NCBI GenBank assembly: GCA_900547465.1 | Contig: URHJ01000030.1 | Location: forward strand, 1 to 8,889 | Direction: 5' to 3' | DNA length: 8,889 bases | DNA from: an uncultured Mycoplasmatota bacterium | GTDB taxonomy: Bacteria; Bacillota_I; Bacilli_A; RF39; UBA660 | Shown here: piece after piece, positions 6,558-8,889 of the stretch | Layout: every line of letters starts with the position of its first letter | Position numbering within the stretch: the first letter of the stretch is position 1 | The notes under the pieces: model-generated | Told to the model about the DNA's origin: nothing | Database searches by the model: none | Seen by the model: the letters and a program-made list of their open reading frames with translations, nothing else | Program-made: the position numbers and the translations under genes

Positions 6558-6764
6558 ATGGCTAAACAAATTTTAACTGCTAGAGAAAGAGAAGTTTTTG
6601 AACTTTTGATTTTAAACAAAACAACTAAGGATATAGCTGATGAGTTATTCATTAGTGAAAAGACAGTTAGAAATCATATTTCAAATGTAATGCAAAAACT
6701 TGGTGTTAATGGCAGAGCAAGTGCAGTTGTTGAATTGTTAAAATTAAAAGAATTATCATTATAA
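6558..6764 (+). CDS. gerE: late sporulation transcription factor GerE
   Basis: A 68-residue LuxR/FixJ-type helix-turn-helix protein with no receiver or other domain. It matches B. subtilis GerE (74 residues) almost throughout from memory: LTAREREVFELLI (6-18), KTTKDIADELFISEKTVRNH (about 21-40, containing the recognition helix) and MQKLGVNGRASAVVELL (about 45-61). It lacks only the first few GerE residues. GerE is a dimeric DNA-binding regulator of the last mother-cell gene set, activating and repressing coat genes in the sigma-K regulon. The ribosome-binding site AAGGG (6544-6548) is weak and lies nine bases before the ATG. Other stand-alone LuxR proteins look similar, but the sporulation neighbours settle the call. 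Confidence 0.9.
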   Translation: MAKQILTAREREVFELLILNKTTKDIADELFISEKTVRNHISNVMQKLGVNGRASAVVELLKLKELSL

Positions 6765-6788
6765 TCGTACTATTAAAGTACGATTTTT
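6763..6788 (+). terminator. intrinsic terminator overlapping the gerE stop codon
   Basis: A perfect 9-bp stem pairs AATCGTACT (6763-6771) with AGTACGATT (6777-6785) around loop ATTAA, followed by T residues to 6788. Two bases of the gerE stop TAA (6762-6764) belong to the 5' arm. It separates gerE from gerM. Confidence 0.85.
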
Positions 6789-6811
6789 CATATGATTAAA
6801 TAGGTGATGAT

Positions 6812-7741
6812 ATGCTAAAGAAAAAGGCTTTAAGAAAAATATTTATTACTACATTAACTGCTTTTATATTACTTGTTACTTATTCTATTCCTAATTTATC
6901 TAATAAAGATAATACATTAAAAACAAATTTAGAAATTGAATATATAACAGGGATTGGTACTAACTATATTTATCTTTTAGATAGAAATGGATATTTAGTT
7001 AAATCAAGGATATTACTTGATTCTACTGATAAAAAAGAACAGATAAAATTATTATTAAAGAATTTGATAAAAAGTGATAACTCTAAGTTTCCAACTGGGC
7101 TAGAAGCTACAATACCAACTGGTACTAAAGTTTTAGATGTTTTTTACGATGAAGAATATGTTACTGTTAATTTTAGTAAAAAACTTTGGGATATAGACGA
7201 TGATAAAAAAGACAGAATGATAGAATCTATTGTTTATTCTATTATGGATTTAGGTGGTGTTAAGGGAGTAATTTTAGAAGTAGAGGAGGAAATACCTGAT
7301 GAGTATAACAAGGTTTTAGATAAGAGTATAGGTATTAATAAAACATATAATATAACTTCTAGAAATGATATAAATAAAGTAGTTGTTTATTATATTGAAG
7401 ATATATCAGGTGATAAGTATTTTGTTCCAGTTACTAAGTATATGAATAAAAAAGATGATAAGATAAAAATAGTAGTAGATGAATTAACTACTAGTTATAT
7501 TTATGAACCTAATTTAATGAGTTTTTTAAATAGTAATACAAAATTACTTGATTATAAGGAACAGGAAAATTTAATGACAGTTAATTTTAATAATGCAATT
7601 TTTGATGGTGATAGTAAGATATTAGAGGAAGTTAGTTATACTTTAGCGTATTCTGTATTTGATAATTATGATGTTTCACAAGTAATAATACAGGTTGATG
7701 GTAAAAATGTTGAAACGTTAAGTAGGAAAGATATATCTTAA
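6812..7741 (+). CDS. gerM: GerM-domain sporulation protein
   Basis: A 309-residue extracytoplasmic protein with a basic N-terminus and one membrane segment (about 9-27), then two GerM domains. Domain 1 (about 50-155) has IYLLDRNGYLVKSRI, FPTGLEATIPTGTKV and YVTVNFSKKLW; domain 2 (about 188-300) has VVYYIEDISGDKYFVPVTKY, the PNLMSFLNSNTKLLDY stretch and LMTVNFNNAIF. In B. subtilis GerM (366 residues) is a sigma-E-dependent lipoprotein needed to localise the SpoIIIA-SpoIIQ channel, so its position beside spoIIIAH makes functional sense. Here the protein contains no cysteine at all, so it cannot be a lipoprotein and must stay as a signal-anchored or secreted form. AGGTGAT (6802-6808) lies close (3-4 bases) to the ATG. 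The gerE terminator precedes it, so it needs its own promoter or read-through. Confidence 0.88.
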   Translation: MLKKKALRKIFITTLTAFILLVTYSIPNLSNKDNTLKTNLEIEYITGIGTNYIYLLDRNGYLVKSRILLDSTDKKEQIKLLLKNLIKSDNSKFPTGLEATIPTGTKVLDVFYDEEYVTVNFSKKLWDIDDDKKDRMIESIVYSIMDLGGVKGVILEVEEEIPDEYNKVLDKSIGINKTYNITSRNDINKVVVYYIEDISGDKYFVPVTKYMNKKDDKIKIVVDELTTSYIYEPNLMSFLNSNTKLLDYKEQENLMTVNFNNAIFDGDSKILEEVSYTLAYSVFDNYDVSQVIIQVDGKNVETLSRKDIS

Positions 7742-7767
7742 AATATTTAAAAATTACCAAAATAGAC

Positions 7768-7796
7768 TTGAAACTGACGAGAAAATGTTGTATACT
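7768..7796 (+). promoter_or_regulatory. sigma-A promoter of the tRNA-Arg gene
   Basis: TTGAAA (7768-7773), a 17-base spacer and TATACT (7791-7796). The predicted start near 7803 leaves a short 5' leader before the tRNA at 7817. Confidence 0.8.
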
Positions 7797-7810
7797 TTTA
7801 CTTGTCAGTT
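7772..7810 (+). repeat. inverted repeat flanking the tRNA promoter -10
   Basis: AACTGACGAG (7772-7781) and CTTGTCAGTT (7801-7810) are inverted copies with nine of ten pairs matching and a perfect 7-base core (AACTGAC / GTCAGTT). The arms bracket the -10 box; the left arm begins in the -35 box and the right arm covers the predicted start site. It may be an operator, a leader hairpin element or chance. Confidence 0.4.
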
Positions 7811-7816
7811 AGTTAT

Positions 7817-7893
7817 GTCTGCGTAGCTCAGCTGGATAGAGCAATCGCCTTCTAAGCGATCGGTCAGGCGTTCGAGTCGCCTCGCGGACACCA
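7817..7893 (+). tRNA. tRNA-Arg (anticodon UCU)
   Basis: A complete 77-base cloverleaf with encoded CCA. The acceptor GTCTGCG (7817-7823) pairs with CGCGGAC (7883-7889) with one G-U pair, and the discriminator is A7890. The D arm is GCTC...GAGC. The anticodon stem ATCGC/GCGAT encloses loop CTTCTAA, giving anticodon TCT. The T arm AGGCG/CGCCT encloses TTCGAGT. It reads AGA (and AGG) codons, the main arginine codons in the genes around it. Confidence 0.97.
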
Positions 7894-7904
7894 TATTGAT
7901 ATTT

Positions 7905-7931
7905 AAAACGACCATTTGGTCGTTTTTCTTT
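7905..7931 (+). terminator. intrinsic terminator after tRNA-Arg
   Basis: A perfect 9-bp stem pairs AAAACGACC (7905-7913) with GGTCGTTTT (7918-7926) around loop ATTT, followed by a T-rich tail (TTTTTCTTTT). Confidence 0.88.
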
Positions 7932-7998
7932 TGTAAAAAAGTGTAGGAAAAATTTAATTAGCTTCCAATAATATAGTAGGAGGTTGAATTTTTGCTAT

Positions 7999-8889
7999 AT
8001 GAAAGTAGTGTTACAAGATGGAATAAAAGATTGTGGTGTTTGTTCTCTCTTATCTATTATTAGATATTATGGAGGAGATGTTTCTAAGGAATGTTTAAGA
8101 GATTTGACTAATACTACAAAGGCTGGTGTTTCTGCTTATAAATTAGTTGAAGCAGCAGAGAAGTTAGGATTTAGGGTTGAAGCTTTAAATGGCGAAATAG
8201 AAAAAATAAATGTAAATAACTTACCTTGCATTGCGCATGTCATCATTAATAAAAGTTATCAACACTTTATAGTTATTTATAAATTAGATTTTGATAGTGG
8301 AAAAGTCCAGATTATGGACCCTGCTAGAGGAAAAAAAGTAATATCATTATCAGAATTTAAATTAATGTCTAGTTCTAACTATATCTTTTTATATCCAATC
8401 AAAAAGTTACCAAAATTACAACAAAAGCAAATAATAAAAGATACTATTAAAATTTTTGGAAAGTCTAAGAAATCTTACCTTGTATACCTTTTTATATTAA
8501 CCATATCCTACTTTATTTTAAATGTATTAAGTGCCTTTCACTTTAAATACTTGTTGGACTTTTCAGTTAGTTATTTGGTATCTTATAATATTCCAATCAT
8601 TAGTTTCTTTGTTTTTCTTATTTATTTTTTTAAGGAATTGTCCTTTTTTCTTAGAAATTTATTATTAGTTAAATTTGGTAATTTATTAGATGAAGTAATT
8701 ACTACTAAAACATATAAACAAATAGTTCTACTTCCATATCTCTACTATAAAAATAGAACTAGTGGAGAAGTGATCTCTAGAATGCGTGATTTATCTTATG
8801 TTAAAAGCTTTCTCTCGGAGTTATTTTGCTCTATCACTACTGATTTATTGAGCCTTTTTATATTTATTGTGTTCTTATTTAAGATTAAT
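7999..8889 (+). CDS. C39-peptidase ABC exporter (bacteriocin/peptide processing type), 3' end missing
   Basis: The first 297 residues of a peptidase-containing ABC transporter, cut by the right edge. The family removes double-glycine leaders from peptides (bacteriocins, pheromones) on the cytosolic side and exports them. The N-terminal C39 domain (about 1-135) has oxyanion Gln6, catalytic Cys12 in KDCGVCSLL, His89 in YQHFIVIYK and Asp107 in MDPARG, so the site is intact. Membrane segments follow at about 158-185, 200-217 and 275-295, with the cytosolic SGEVISRMRDL element of the exporter fold between the last two; the ATPase domain would lie beyond the window. The Shine-Dalgarno AGGAGGT (7978-7984) is 14 bases before the ATG, farther than usual. 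No in-frame alternative start is better: TTG 7984 overlaps the Shine-Dalgarno. No substrate peptide gene is visible upstream. Confidence 0.88.
   Translation, partial: MKVVLQDGIKDCGVCSLLSIIRYYGGDVSKECLRDLTNTTKAGVSAYKLVEAAEKLGFRVEALNGEIEKINVNNLPCIAHVIINKSYQHFIVIYKLDFDSGKVQIMDPARGKKVISLSEFKLMSSSNYIFLYPIKKLPKLQQKQIIKDTIKIFGKSKKSYLVYLFILTISYFILNVLSAFHFKYLLDFSVSYLVSYNIPIISFFVFLIYFFKELSFFLRNLLLVKFGNLLDEVITTKTYKQIVLLPYLYYKNRTSGEVISRMRDLSYVKSFLSELFCSITTDLLSLFIFIVFLFKIN

Noticed and set aside
6768..6796. Sigma-E-like boxes for gerM (TACTATT, N14, CATATGAT)
   Set aside because: The -10 has two mismatches and the start would fall near 6803, inside the ribosome-binding site at 6802-6808; too weak to list as a promoter.
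7944..7977. Promoter or GGAA/TTCC inverted repeat before the C39 exporter
   Set aside because: The TATAGT-like box abuts the Shine-Dalgarno and no -35 stands at the right distance; the four-base inverted repeat is expected by chance.
1..8889. CRISPR array, insertion sequence, riboswitch or origin
   Set aside because: No regularly spaced direct repeats, transposase reading frames, terminal inverted repeats, conserved aptamer cores or DnaA-box clusters were seen.

Overview
The window is AT-rich chromosomal DNA from a low-GC Gram-positive bacterium that uses the standard bacterial code (TGA is a stop at 2618-2620; Trp is TGG). Class B PBP, Shine-Dalgarno sequences of the AAGGAGG type, TTGAAA/TATAAT promoters and a run of endospore genes (spoIIIAH, gerE, gerM) point to a spore-forming member of the Bacilli in the broad sense, possibly one of the uncultured gut lineages. 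GerE in particular argues for Bacilli rather than Clostridia. The exact taxon cannot be read from this sequence.

Layout. 1-78: a possible minus-strand gene start running off the left edge (weak). 142-2196: a PBP2b-type class B penicillin-binding protein for peripheral peptidoglycan synthesis, closed by an intrinsic terminator. 2276-3174: a compact operon of ribosomal protein L33 (rpmG), an unrecognised 55-residue basic protein, and elongation factor P (efp), with its own promoter and a terminator that overlaps the efp stop codon. 3241-5210: a translationally coupled pair, an SDR oxidoreductase and a PLP enzyme of the YnbB / 'aluminium resistance' (COG4100) family. 5271-5891: a DUF5684-like multi-pass membrane protein with a C-terminal zinc ribbon. 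5966-7741: a sporulation islet of SpoIIIAH, GerE and a two-domain GerM. 7817-7893: tRNA-Arg(UCU) with its own promoter and terminator. 7999-8889: the first 297 codons of a C39-peptidase ABC exporter, cut by the right edge.

How the parts relate. SpoIIIAH and GerM belong to the same engulfed-forespore channel (SpoIIIA-SpoIIQ) in B. subtilis, while GerE is the last regulator of the mother-cell cascade; having the three adjacent, with spoIIIAH away from spoIIIAG, is the most notable feature here. The gerE leader holds a -10 element that fits both sigma-E and sigma-K, buried in a hairpin that would also cover the gerE ribosome-binding site in a read-through transcript. Intergenic spaces are short, and several terminators and promoters overlap each other or neighbouring stop codons. 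All functional statements rest on reading motifs by eye and on remembered family sequences; no searches were run.
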